A stretch of DNA of 64,000 nt from G963663315 sp965204925. Lineage in GTDB: Bacteria; Pseudomonadota; Gammaproteobacteria; Arenicellales; Poriferihabitantaceae. Positions 1 to 8,100 of the stretch are shown one piece after another; the stretch's first letter is position 1, and each line of letters opens with the position of its first letter. The stretch lies in the NCBI GenBank assembly GCA_965204925.1, contig OZ242021.1, positions 1 to 64,000 of the forward strand, given 5' to 3'. The notes beneath the pieces were generated by a model that searched no databases, was not told where the DNA came from, and was given only the letters and a program-made list of their open reading frames with translations. The position numbers and the translations under genes are program-made.

Positions 1-1974
1 CACGCGCCGCGCCGACCGTCACCGTCTGCGGGTCGGCGTAGTTGGTGGTCGTGAAGGTCAGGCTGGCCGGATCTACCGTGACGTCTCCCGAAGCGCCGCC
101 CACCGTCACCGTCACCGTCACCGTGTCCGACGGTTGCGTGTTGAGGCGCATCGTGTAGGTTGCGCTACCGCCTTCATCGACCGTCAGCGTGGGCGTGGAG
201 AGCGTCACTCCGGCGGGGACTGTCGCCACCGGCGTGGCGCTCTTCTCGTCCGACACCGCGCCGTTGCCGGCCGCGCTCAGCGCGCGTATGCGGAAGGTGT
301 ATTGCGTGCCGTTGTTCAGGCTCCCGACCGTGTGGCTGGTAGTGGCCGCGCCGGAACCCGACATGGCGGTCCAGCTGGTACCGAAATTGCCGGTGGTCTT
401 CTGCTGGTACTGGTAGCCGGTGATGGTGGCGTCGTCCGGATCGCTCCAGTTCAGCGTCACCTGGCCGTTGCCCGGGGTCGCCGCGAAGTTGGCCGGCTTG
501 GCGGGCGGTCCGGCAGTGACGGTCACACTCACCGTACCTGCATCGGGTATCATGTCCGCAGTGGCTCCGCTCAGCCGGAAGGCGTGAGCGATGGTCGCCT
601 GTCCCGCCTCGACGCCGGTCACCGTCACCGTCTGCGCGGTGTTGTAGTTGCCCGTGGTGAAGGTCAGGGTCGCGGGGTCCACCGTGGCCTTGTTGGTGGC
701 GCCACTGGTGATGCGGAGTGTGCCCGCATAGGAATCGGTCAGCGCCACCGTGTAGGTGGCCGTGGCGCCCGCCGCCACCTCGACGGGGGCGCCGGCGATG
801 GTCAGGGCGGCCTTGTCATCATTCTTGAAGGTGACCTCCCTGACATTCGAAAGCGGGCCGTGCGTCGGGCGGCCGCCGACATACCCCGTCGCCCGAACCC
901 TGACCTCCACCACCGTACCGTCGGGATAGCTGAGCCGGGGACTCGCTGCGTTGCGGGTAGCGACGCTGTTGCCGAGCGACCCGCTTGCCCCCCAGCCGCC
1001 GCCCTTACGTCTGTATTCCAGTCGCCAGTTCGAGAATGTCGCGGCGCCTTTGACGAGATCGCCCGCACCCGTCCCGGCATGGGTCCAGGTGAGGTTGATC
1101 ACCCGGTTGGTCGTCGAGGTGGCGCTGGTCAGCACCGGGGCCGCCGGGTTGTCGTCATCGGTCACGGTCACGGTCACCGACGCGGCGGTCACGCTGGCGT
1201 AGTCGGCTCCCGCCACCGCATGGCTGACGGTCACGTTCTCGATGCGCGCATCGCTGTCGCTCTCGCCGGTCACCGTGACGGTCTGAGCCACGTTGTAGTT
1301 GCCGGAGTTGAAGGTCAGGCTAGCCGGAGAGACCGTCGCCGCGCCCGTGTCGTCGCTGGAGGGGGTCACGGTCACGGTCCCGGACGGCTCGGTGTTCAGT
1401 TTCACCGTGTAGGTGCCGGTGCTCCCCTCCGCCACCGTCAGGTCGGTCTTTGAGACCGTCACTCCGGCGGGGGTCGCCGCCATCGGGGTGGCGGTTTCTT
1501 CGTTGGAAGTACCCGAGACAGCGCCGCCGCCCGGCCCTGTATAGGAAGCCCGCACCTTGAATGTGTAGGCGGTGCCGTTTGTCAGCCCGGTTACCGTGTG
1601 GGTTCGGGTTGCCCTGTTGGTGCTTATGCCCAACCAGCTGCCGAAGTTACCGGCGCCTGCCTTCTGCTGATAATGCCATCTCTCAAAAGTGGTGCCTACG
1701 GTAGGCGGAAAATTATTGTTACTGTCGGGCGTCCAAGTGAGCGTGACCTGCCCATCGCCTGCCGTGGCGCTCAAAACCGGTAACACGGGGGCCTGCGCTT
1801 GCGCGGCCTGTGGCGCGAGGGCGGCGGCGAGTGTCAGCAGCAGAAAGGCGGCAAGTACCGCGTTCAGGCGGCGGGCGGGTCTCCCGGGAGCACCCACCGG
1901 ATCAGCCCCGCGCCCGCATGCTGAATTCTTTGGGGGGGGGGGGGGGGTACGAAGGTCGCGCGCATGTTTGGCAT
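1..1974 (-). CDS. Phase-variable Calx-beta/fibronectin-III surface protein, 5' part (runs off left edge)
   Basis: The minus-strand frame from about 1897 to base 1 is fully open. It codes for a signal peptide (about 1867-1790, hydrophobic LAAFLLL core ending APQAAQAQ), a fibronectin-III-like domain (about 1785-1500), and Calx-beta-like and further FN3-like modules rich in Thr, Val, Gly and Asp. The upstream ATGs at 1974 (MPNMRATFV) and 1965 are followed by 16 C (1947-1932). At this length the frame from the ATG ends at a TGA at 1866-1864, while the signal-peptide frame is one base off; 17 or 14 C would join them. The gene is homologous to the one starting at 49957, with the same signal-peptide ending and the same layout around the tract. 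The 3' end lies outside the window, so a C-terminal barrel is only inferred by homology. An in-frame GTG (1897) or the CTG at 1867 could be alternative starts. I am sure of the coding frame and less sure of the start. Confidence 0.8.
1932..1947 (-). repeat. Homopolymeric C tract (16 C on minus strand), likely phase-variation switch
   Basis: There are sixteen consecutive C residues (minus strand) six codons after the ATG at 1965 and upstream of the signal peptide. Tracts like this change length by slipped-strand mispairing. Here 16 C puts the ATG out of frame with the secreted protein; 14 or 17 C would put it in frame. Exact length may vary between cells or be miscalled. Confidence 0.85.
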
Positions 1975-1992
1975 AACAGTAAGGTTTCGGGA

Positions 1993-2021
1993 ATTATATT
2001 TTAAGGGGCGGCAATTTCCAA
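1993..2021 (-). promoter_or_regulatory. Candidate sigma70 promoter for the left surface-protein gene
   Basis: On the minus strand TTGGAA (2021-2016) is separated by 17 bp from TATAAT (1998-1993). The predicted start is near 1986, giving a very short leader before the ATG at 1974, and no clear Shine-Dalgarno is seen. A second candidate lies just upstream: TTGCAA (2052-2047), 18 bp, TATACT (2028-2023), pointing outward from the end of the insertion sequence. Confidence 0.5.
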
Positions 2022-2039
2022 GAGTATAAAGTGTATTCA

Positions 2040-3410
2040 ATAAACGTTGCAAGACCCCCGTTATCGGACGACTGCATGTCCACCGGTCTTGAATGCACGC
2101 CGCCAAGGGTGGTCCGGTGGCGGCTTCCAAACTGGCCGAGACTGCTGTCGCGCTTTCGCCTGATCCACCCTGAACCGGACGCTCTTGCCCTCCTCGACCG
2201 CAAGGGGAGCCTCCCCCTCGACAAGCAGCCGGACCGACAACTCGCGACCGCCCTGTAACATGGTCACCCGGCCATCATAGTCCTTGCACACGGTCACCGT
2301 TGTACCGCGTAACCGGTAGCCCTTTCCTTGACCCATGATCTGGTACGTGTTCCCGTTGAAGTGGACCGCCAGGTGTCGGGTCACCTTGCGGATGTGCTGT
2401 TCGCACAGAATCAAATCCAATTCCCGGTCGTTGTGCCACACCGCCCGGCGCGCATCCGTAGGGTTGCGTGGCGCCACAGCAAAACGCCGGTTGTAATCCG
2501 CCATAAACGCGGGCAGGCAGGCATTGCCCGCTTCCAGGCTACCGATGCCACGCAGTCGCATCTCTTTCACCAAGCGGTCTTGCAGCGTGCGGTTGGCGCG
2601 CTCTACCCGTCCCTTCGCCTGGGGGCTGTTGGCGTGAATCGACTCAATGTCCAGCGTGCGCAGCGCCCGTACGAACCGCGTGACCTCGCCCTCCCGCTCG
2701 AGCCGGTTTACCCGGAACACCCCATACCGATCCGAGTAGTAGGCTACCGGGCGCCCGTAGACCGAAAGATGAACCCGCGTCGTCTCCATGCAGGCTTCGG
2801 TCGTCTCCGCCGACCAGAATCCCGCCGCCAGCAGCCGTGAGGTCGCGTCATCCACATACACGATCAGGGTACACCGCGACCCGCGTCCCTCGAACCAGTC
2901 GTGCGAAGAACCATCAATCTGTACCCACTCGCCCAAGCGCTCCCGGCGCTGACGCAGAGGATGCGTTCGTACCTCGTTCCGTACCTGCGGGCGCCACAGC
3001 CCGTCTTCAATCATCCAGCGGCGTAGTGTCTCCGCCGATAAACGGTGACCATGTACTTCAACCAACTTCTCGCACGCAAAACTCGGACCAAAATCCGCAT
3101 AGCGCGCCCGAACCAGGGCCAAGACCTCCCGGCGAACCGGCGCAGCTATGGCATGGTTCGACCGCTTGCCCCAGCGATTCGACACCAAACCCGACAAACC
3201 CTGCGCCCGGTAACGCGCCACCAAACGCTTCACCTGACGCACGCTCAACCAAAGTCGCAACGCCGCCTCACGCTGCTTCAACCGCTTCTCCACCACTTCC
3301 TCAATCACTCCAATACGATCCGACTCCCGCATGCTCAACAACACCCCCGTGCCCAACATAACTGCCCCTCCCGATCAAAAAAGGGGACATTTCTACTTTG
3401 GTTTAACACC
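2040..3410 (-). mobile_element. IS1202/IS481-like insertion sequence (boundaries approximate)
   Basis: This is a single-transposase element. The right end probably lies in the AT-rich stretch at about 3378-3410, just before the long repeat starting at 3422. The left end is between about 2000 and 2060. I could not align convincing terminal inverted repeats or a target duplication by eye. The element sits between the left surface-protein gene and the inverted-repeat nuclease unit. Confidence 0.55.
2061..3359 (-). CDS. IS1202/IS481-like DDE transposase
   Basis: This is a 432-residue transposase with a retroviral-integrase-type catalytic core. An N-terminal helix-turn-helix region (about residues 18-60) precedes the core (about 145-270). 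The likely catalytic triad is D149 (WVQIDG), D210 (YYSDRYG) and E253 (KGRVERANRTLQ). A C-terminal extension (about 320-410) resembles the DNA-binding tail of the ISNCY/IS1202 group. The ATG at 3359 is preceded by a strong GGGAGGGG Shine-Dalgarno. No frameshift or internal stop is seen, so the enzyme looks intact. I am confident it is a DDE transposase and only moderately sure of the exact IS family. Confidence 0.85.
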   Translation of the reverse strand: MLGTGVLLSMRESDRIGVIEEVVEKRLKQREAALRLWLSVRQVKRLVARYRAQGLSGLVSNRWGKRSNHAIAAPVRREVLALVRARYADFGPSFACEKLVEVHGHRLSAETLRRWMIEDGLWRPQVRNEVRTHPLRQRRERLGEWVQIDGSSHDWFEGRGSRCTLIVYVDDATSRLLAAGFWSAETTEACMETTRVHLSVYGRPVAYYSDRYGVFRVNRLEREGEVTRFVRALRTLDIESIHANSPQAKGRVERANRTLQDRLVKEMRLRGIGSLEAGNACLPAFMADYNRRFAVAPRNPTDARRAVWHNDRELDLILCEQHIRKVTRHLAVHFNGNTYQIMGQGKGYRLRGTTVTVCKDYDGRVTMLQGGRELSVRLLVEGEAPLAVEEGKSVRFRVDQAKARQQSRPVWKPPPDHPWRRAFKTGGHAVVR

Positions 3411-3421
3411 AGGACAACCTG

Positions 3422-3512
3422 CGGCTAGCAATTCCCGCTAAGGACATTCCCCCGTGGATTCGGCGGGATTTTCGGACGCAAACGCAGGCGTCGGGAGTAT
3501 ACGGACAAGGCT
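3422..3512 (+). repeat. Left arm of a 91-bp inverted repeat flanking the AAA/PD-(D/E)XK gene
   Basis: This stretch is the reverse complement of 5277-5367 with 11 mismatches and no gaps over 91 bp (80 of 91 identical, counted by eye). Matching cores include AGCAATTCCCG at the outer tip, GTGGATTCGGCGGGATTT in the middle and CAGGCGTCGGGAGTAT near the inner end. Similarity stops abruptly on both sides. Confidence 0.85.
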
Positions 3513-3616
3513 GTCGCATCAGGAAGTGTCGAAGGGCGCCAGGTTGCACAGGCGATATGATCGTTGGAATGGATAGTAGCGTGGAGCGCTTCGCGAGAGC
3601 CGCTATGAAACGAAAA

Positions 3617-3625
3617 TGCTATAAT
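3617..3625 (+). promoter_or_regulatory. Extended -10 promoter for the AAA/nuclease gene
   Basis: TGCTATAAT at 3617-3625 matches an extended -10 element (TGn before TATAAT). No good -35 is visible. The predicted transcription start near 3632 leaves a leader of about 23 bases before the ATG at 3655. Confidence 0.5.
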
Positions 3626-3654
3626 CGGCAAGCCTTCCCTGACAAAAGACGACA

Positions 3655-5220
3655 ATGGACAGACTGGAACTTCCGATCGGTGACGCCTCCTTCCGCAATA
3701 TTCGGGAGCGTAACTTCTACTATGTGGACAAGACTCCCCATATCCGGAGTTTGACGCAAGGAGCCGGATACTACTTCCTGTCGCGTCCGCGGCGCTTCGG
3801 CAAGAGTCTGCTGATAGATACCCTGCATGAACTGTTTGCGGGCAGCGAACAACTGTTCCACGGGCTTGATATTCATGAGCGTTGGGACTGGGATACCCGG
3901 CATCCGGTGATACGCCTGAGTTTTGACGGCAATTACAGTGAGTCTGGGGAACTTGAGAAGGACACGATCGAACAACTGGAGAGTACGGAGCGTCAGTACG
4001 GGCTGGACGCGGCGGTGAGGTCCGACAGTGGTCCAAGACGTCTTCGTAATGTCATAGAGCGTCTTTATTACAAGACCGGTCAGCAGGTTGTGGTACTGAT
4101 AGACGAATACGACAAGCCGATACTGGATGTACTGGAGAACAAGGAACTGGCGCAGGAGAACCGTGATTATCTGCGTGGTTTCTACGGCATGATCAAGGGT
4201 TGCGCCCGTTATCTTCGTTTTGTCTTCATCACCGGCATCAGCATGTACTCGAAGGTCAGTCTGTTCTCGGTACTCAATAACCTCAATGACATCAGCCTGA
4301 ACCCCGAATACGCCACAATCTGCGGTTATACCGAGGATGACCTCGCTACGGTGTTCGCTCCCGAACTGGCGAGTGTGACGGACGATGACCGCAAGAATAT
4401 CCGTTACTGGTACAACGGCTACCACTGGCTGGGGAACGAGAAGGTTTACAACCCGTTCGACATCCTGCTGTATTTCAGCAACCGCAAGTTCAAACCCTGG
4501 TGGTATGAGACCGGCACGCCTTCCTTTTTGTACGAGCGCATGGCAAGCGGGGCGGTCAATACGCTGGATTTGGAGAACCTGCATATGTACGACAGCGACC
4601 TGTCCACATTTGAGGTTGAGCGGGTCAATCTGAACGCCCTGTTATTCCAGTGCGGTTATCTGACCCTTGTGGATGAGGAAGATCGTCCCGAGGGTATTTT
4701 CTACACACTGGACTATCCCAATCATGAAGTGAGATTGAGTCTGAACCGGCAATTGCTGGAGGCGGTTACCGGGGATGTAGTGCGGGTATCGGAGTACGGC
4801 AGGGCGTTGCTTGCCTTGCTGGACGGCAACGACTTTGCGGGATTTGAACGGGAATTGCAGGCGTTCTTCGCCGGTATTCCGTATCAATGGGTCGCTCGTG
4901 AAGCGGGAGAATATGGCGAGGGGTATTATGCGTCCCTGCTGTATTCGTGTTTTGTGATACTGGGTATGGATATTCGGGTTGAGGATTCCACGAGTCGGGG
5001 TCGTTCTGACATGGTCCTGGCGCGTGGTGGTCAGGTATTTGTGCTGGAATTGAAGGTAGCGCGGGAAGCGCAAGTACAGGCGAGGCTGGAGGAGGCGCTT
5101 GTTCAGATGAGGCACAGGGACTATGCCGGCAAGTACCGCACGGGCAGCAAGACAGTTCATCTGCTTGCCCTGGTATTCGACCGCGACAAGCGCAATCTGG
5201 CGATGATGCGGGCGGGGTGA
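3655..5220 (+). CDS. AAA-ATPase-like / PD-(D/E)XK nuclease superfamily protein
   Basis: This 521-residue protein has two parts. The N-terminal AAA-ATPase-like domain carries the family's variant Walker A (RPRRFGKSL, residues 44-52) and a Walker B (VVVLIDEYD, 145-153). The C-terminal PD-(D/E)XK nuclease-type domain shows D452, E465 and K467 (GRSD, then LELK), followed by a Q-containing helix. This is the AAA-ATPase_like plus PDDEXK_9 (DUF1703) architecture, whose biological role is unsettled; the family often occurs in many copies. All key residues are present, so it looks functional. It stands alone between two 91-bp inverted repeats, next to an insertion sequence and just upstream of the pyruvate dehydrogenase operon. 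Family assignment is firm; its activity and any role in moving its own flanks are speculation. Confidence 0.9.
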   Translation: MDRLELPIGDASFRNIRERNFYYVDKTPHIRSLTQGAGYYFLSRPRRFGKSLLIDTLHELFAGSEQLFHGLDIHERWDWDTRHPVIRLSFDGNYSESGELEKDTIEQLESTERQYGLDAAVRSDSGPRRLRNVIERLYYKTGQQVVVLIDEYDKPILDVLENKELAQENRDYLRGFYGMIKGCARYLRFVFITGISMYSKVSLFSVLNNLNDISLNPEYATICGYTEDDLATVFAPELASVTDDDRKNIRYWYNGYHWLGNEKVYNPFDILLYFSNRKFKPWWYETGTPSFLYERMASGAVNTLDLENLHMYDSDLSTFEVERVNLNALLFQCGYLTLVDEEDRPEGIFYTLDYPNHEVRLSLNRQLLEAVTGDVVRVSEYGRALLALLDGNDFAGFERELQAFFAGIPYQWVAREAGEYGEGYYASLLYSCFVILGMDIRVEDSTSRGRSDMVLARGGQVFVLELKVAREAQVQARLEEALVQMRHRDYAGKYRTGSKTVHLLALVFDRDKRNLAMMRAG

Positions 5221-5231
5221 ACCCGGCACAA

Positions 5232-5360
5232 CAATTCCCGACAAGCCTGCCGGATCAGTAAATCCGCCGCAGGGCTAGCCTTGTCCGCATACTCCCGACG
5301 CCTGTGTTTGCATCCGGAAATCCCGCCGAATCCACCGAGGGATGTCCTTGTCGGGAATTG
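5232..5360. repeat. Nested 14-bp perfect inverted repeat within the right end
   Basis: CAATTCCCGACAAG (5232-5245) is exactly repeated in inverted form at 5347-5360. The copy at 5232 repeats the outer tip of the 91-bp arm just after the nuclease gene's stop codon. The interval 5224-5367 therefore looks like a small palindromic, MITE-like structure of about 144 bp. Confidence 0.7.
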
Positions 5361-5367
5361 CTGTCCG
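5277..5367 (-). repeat. Right arm of the 91-bp inverted repeat
   Basis: This is the inverted partner of 3422-3512 (80 of 91 positions identical by eye count). It ends 46 bp before the aceE start codon, so it occupies the region where the aceE promoter would be expected. A TAAAAT box at 5401-5406 lies outside it. Confidence 0.85.
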
Positions 5368-5413
5368 GGTTCCAAGTGACATTCCTGTTTCACATCATGA
5401 TAAAATAGCCAGC

Positions 5414-8095
5414 ATGAGCGGTATGCCCGATTTGCGCAATAACACAGATATTGACGTCGCCGAGACGAAGGAATGGCTGGATGCCTTGACGTCCGTTATT
5501 CAGGCGGACGGCCATGAGCGCGCGCATTTCCTTATTGAATCGCTCATAGATCACGCCAGAAGGACAGGCATTCATATCCCCTACCGGGCCAATACCGCCT
5601 ATCTCAACACGATCCCTGCCCATATGGAACAGCCGAGCCCGGGAGACCATGCGCTGGAGAGACGAATCCGGGCGCTGGTTCGCTGGAACGCAATGGCGAT
5701 GGTGGTTCGCGCCAACCGAATTTCCAGCGAACTCGGCGGGCATATTGCCAGCTTCGCGTCCGCCGCTACGTTGTACGATGTCGGCTTCAACCACTTCTGG
5801 CGCGCCAGCTCCCCCAATCATCTGGGCGACATGATTTTCATTCAGGGGCACTCCGCCCCCGGAATCTATGCAAGAGCCTATCTTGAGGGGCGGCTTCATA
5901 AAGAGGACCTGAGGCTGTTTCGCCAAGAAGTGGAGGGCGGCGGTTTGTCCTCTTATCCCCATCCGTGGCTGATGCCCGATTTCTGGCAGTTTCCCACCGT
6001 TTCCATGGGGTTGGGGCCGATCATGGCGATTTACCAGGCGCGGTTCATGAAATACCTGCACAATCGCGGGCTGATTGATGCCGGCGACCGCAAAATCTGG
6101 GCATTTTTGGGGGACGGGGAAATGGATGAGCCCGAATCCATGGGAGCTCTCGCTATCGCAGGCCGCGAGAAGCTCGATAACCTGATCTTTGTCGTGAATT
6201 GCAACCTGCAAAGACTGGACGGGCCGGTGCGCGGGAACGGCAAGATAATCCAGGAACTGGAGAGCGATTTTCGCGGTTCGGGCTGGAACGTCATCAAGCT
6301 GATCTGGGGCGGATACTGGGACAAGCTGTTGATACGTGATGACAAAGGGCTGTTGAAACAGCGCATGGAGGAAGCCGTGGATGGTGAATATCAGGCATTC
6401 AAGGCCAATGACGGCGCCTATGTCCGGGAAAAATTCTTCGGCAAGGACCCCGAGTTGAAAGCCATGGTTGCCAATATGACCGACGAAGATATCTGGAGGT
6501 TGAATCGCGGCGGCCATGACCCGCACAAGATCTATGCGGCTTATCATGCGGCCTCTCACCATAGCGGACAACCTACGGTAATACTGGCAAAAACAGTCAA
6601 GGGCTACGGCATGGGGGAGACCGGAGAGGGCCAGAATACTACCCACCAGCAGAAAAAAATGGGAGAGGAAGCGCTGCTGGCGTTTCGCGACCGCTTCAAT
6701 ATCCCGTTGACCGACGAGGAAGTCACACGGGCGCCTTTTTACCGTCCGGAAAGGGATTCTCCGGAGGCGCGCTATATCCTGGAACGAAGGGAGCGACTGG
6801 GTGGTTTCCTGCCCTCCCGCAGGAGTGTCTGCGTGCCCGGCTTCGGTTTGCCGCAAGCGGATATTTTCAAGTCCCAGCTTGAGGGTACGGGAGCGCGCAA
6901 AATTTCGACGACGATGGCTTTTGTCAGGATTCTGTCCGCCTTGATCCGGAACAGGGAGTTGAAGGACTACATCGTACCGATCATTCCCGATGAGTCCCGC
7001 ACATTCGGTATGGAAGGCATGTTCAGGCAGCTCGGCATCTACTCCCCGGACGGACAGTTGTATGAACCGGTCGATTCCGGCCAGCTGATGTTCTATCGTG
7101 AGGATAAAACGGGTCAGGTGCTCCAGGAAGGTATCAATGAAGCCGGCGCCATGTCGTCATGGATCGCCGCCGGAACCTCTTACAGCAATCACAACCTGTT
7201 CACCATCCCGTTTTATATTCTCTACTCGATGTTCGGATTCCAGCGCATCGGCGATCTGTGCTGGGCGGCTGGCGACAGCCGCGCGCGCGGGTTCATCATG
7301 GGCGGGACGGCCGGCAGAACGACGCTGGCCGGCGAGGGGTTGCAACATCAGGATGGGCACAGTCTGGTTCTGGCATCCACGGTTCCGAACTGTGTTGCCT
7401 ACGACCCTGCTTACTGCTATGAACTGGCTGTGATCATTTATGACGGATTGCGCCGCATGTACCACAAACAGGAAAGTATCTATTACTACATCACGGTCAT
7501 GAACGAGAATTACACTCACCCCGCGATGCCCGAAAACGCCGAAGAAGGCATCCTGAAAGGGATGTACCTGTTGAAGAGAATCGGGCGCGGGGAGAACGTT
7601 CACAAGGTGCAATTACTGGGTAGCGGGGCTATAGTGCGGGAGGTTGAGGCGGCCGCCACATTGCTGGACAAGGACTACGGGATCAGCGCCGATATCTGGA
7701 GTGTCACCAGTTTCAACGAATTGGCGCGAGACGGGCATAACGTACAACGGGAAAACCGCTTGCGGCCGAGCGATACGCCTAAGCAGAGTTACGTGGAGAT
7801 GTGCCTGGGCAACGCGCCGGGACCGGTCATCGCGGCCACCGACTACATCCGCATGTATGCCGAGCAGATCAGGGCGTTCGTCCCCGGCCATTATTATGTA
7901 TTGGGGACGGATGGCTATGGTCGCAGCGACACGAGGAGCAAGTTGCGCAAATTCTTCGAGGTGGACCGTTACCATATCGCGCATACGGCGCTGAAGGCGT
8001 TGTCCGATATGGAATCATTCTCGCTTGAAGATCTGCAAGAGGCGGGGCGCAATCTCGGTATCCGCTGCGATCAGCCAAACCCGGCCATGATGTGA
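5414..8095 (+). CDS. aceE: Pyruvate dehydrogenase E1 component, homodimeric type
   Basis: This is the thiamine-diphosphate enzyme that decarboxylates pyruvate and transfers the acetyl group to lipoylated E2. The 893-residue protein is the size expected of the single-chain E1. A ThDP/metal motif (GDGEMDEPES, then NCNLQ about 30 residues on) and transketolase-like blocks are visible throughout. I chose the ATG at 5414 because the protein then starts like other AceE sequences (DVAETKEWLDAL). An upstream ATG at 5342 in the same frame falls inside the right 91-bp repeat and is unlikely. No strong Shine-Dalgarno is seen. The gene is first in an aceE-E2-lpd operon; E2 follows after 5 bp. Confidence 0.96.
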   Translation: MSGMPDLRNNTDIDVAETKEWLDALTSVIQADGHERAHFLIESLIDHARRTGIHIPYRANTAYLNTIPAHMEQPSPGDHALERRIRALVRWNAMAMVVRANRISSELGGHIASFASAATLYDVGFNHFWRASSPNHLGDMIFIQGHSAPGIYARAYLEGRLHKEDLRLFRQEVEGGGLSSYPHPWLMPDFWQFPTVSMGLGPIMAIYQARFMKYLHNRGLIDAGDRKIWAFLGDGEMDEPESMGALAIAGREKLDNLIFVVNCNLQRLDGPVRGNGKIIQELESDFRGSGWNVIKLIWGGYWDKLLIRDDKGLLKQRMEEAVDGEYQAFKANDGAYVREKFFGKDPELKAMVANMTDEDIWRLNRGGHDPHKIYAAYHAASHHSGQPTVILAKTVKGYGMGETGEGQNTTHQQKKMGEEALLAFRDRFNIPLTDEEVTRAPFYRPERDSPEARYILERRERLGGFLPSRRSVCVPGFGLPQADIFKSQLEGTGARKISTTMAFVRILSALIRNRELKDYIVPIIPDESRTFGMEGMFRQLGIYSPDGQLYEPVDSGQLMFYREDKTGQVLQEGINEAGAMSSWIAAGTSYSNHNLFTIPFYILYSMFGFQRIGDLCWAAGDSRARGFIMGGTAGRTTLAGEGLQHQDGHSLVLASTVPNCVAYDPAYCYELAVIIYDGLRRMYHKQESIYYYITVMNENYTHPAMPENAEEGILKGMYLLKRIGRGENVHKVQLLGSGAIVREVEAAATLLDKDYGISADIWSVTSFNELARDGHNVQRENRLRPSDTPKQSYVEMCLGNAPGPVIAATDYIRMYAEQIRAFVPGHYYVLGTDGYGRSDTRSKLRKFFEVDRYHIAHTALKALSDMESFSLEDLQEAGRNLGIRCDQPNPAMM

Positions 8096-8100
8096 CGGAC

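Larger units (their letters stand above)
3422..5367 (+). mobile_element. Putative single-gene mobile unit: long inverted repeats around an AAA/nuclease gene
   Basis: Two 91-bp inverted repeats (3422-3512 and 5277-5367, 88% identical) enclose exactly one gene, an AAA-ATPase-like/PD-(D/E)XK protein. Families of this architecture are often present in many copies per genome. The right arm ends 46 bp before aceE. No target-site duplication could be identified. Whether the unit moves by itself, or the repeats have another role, is not known from this sequence. Confidence 0.5.

Noticed and set aside
134..1453. Long open frame (439 codons) on the plus strand
   Set aside because: It is Arg/Gly/His-rich nonsense antisense to the FN3/Calx-beta frame of the left surface-protein gene, whose modules are clear on the minus strand.
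2000..3420. Terminal inverted repeats and target duplication of the insertion sequence
   Set aside because: TAAAC near 2041 and TTAAAC (minus strand) near 3405 give only a gapped, weak alignment, so I do not report exact IS ends.
3410..5380. Target-site duplication around the 91-bp repeat unit
   Set aside because: No matching short direct repeat was found next to 3422 and 5367.
5390..6856. 488-codon open frame on the minus strand
   Set aside because: It lies wholly opposite aceE and has no recognisable domain; GC-rich codon bias keeps the antisense frame open.
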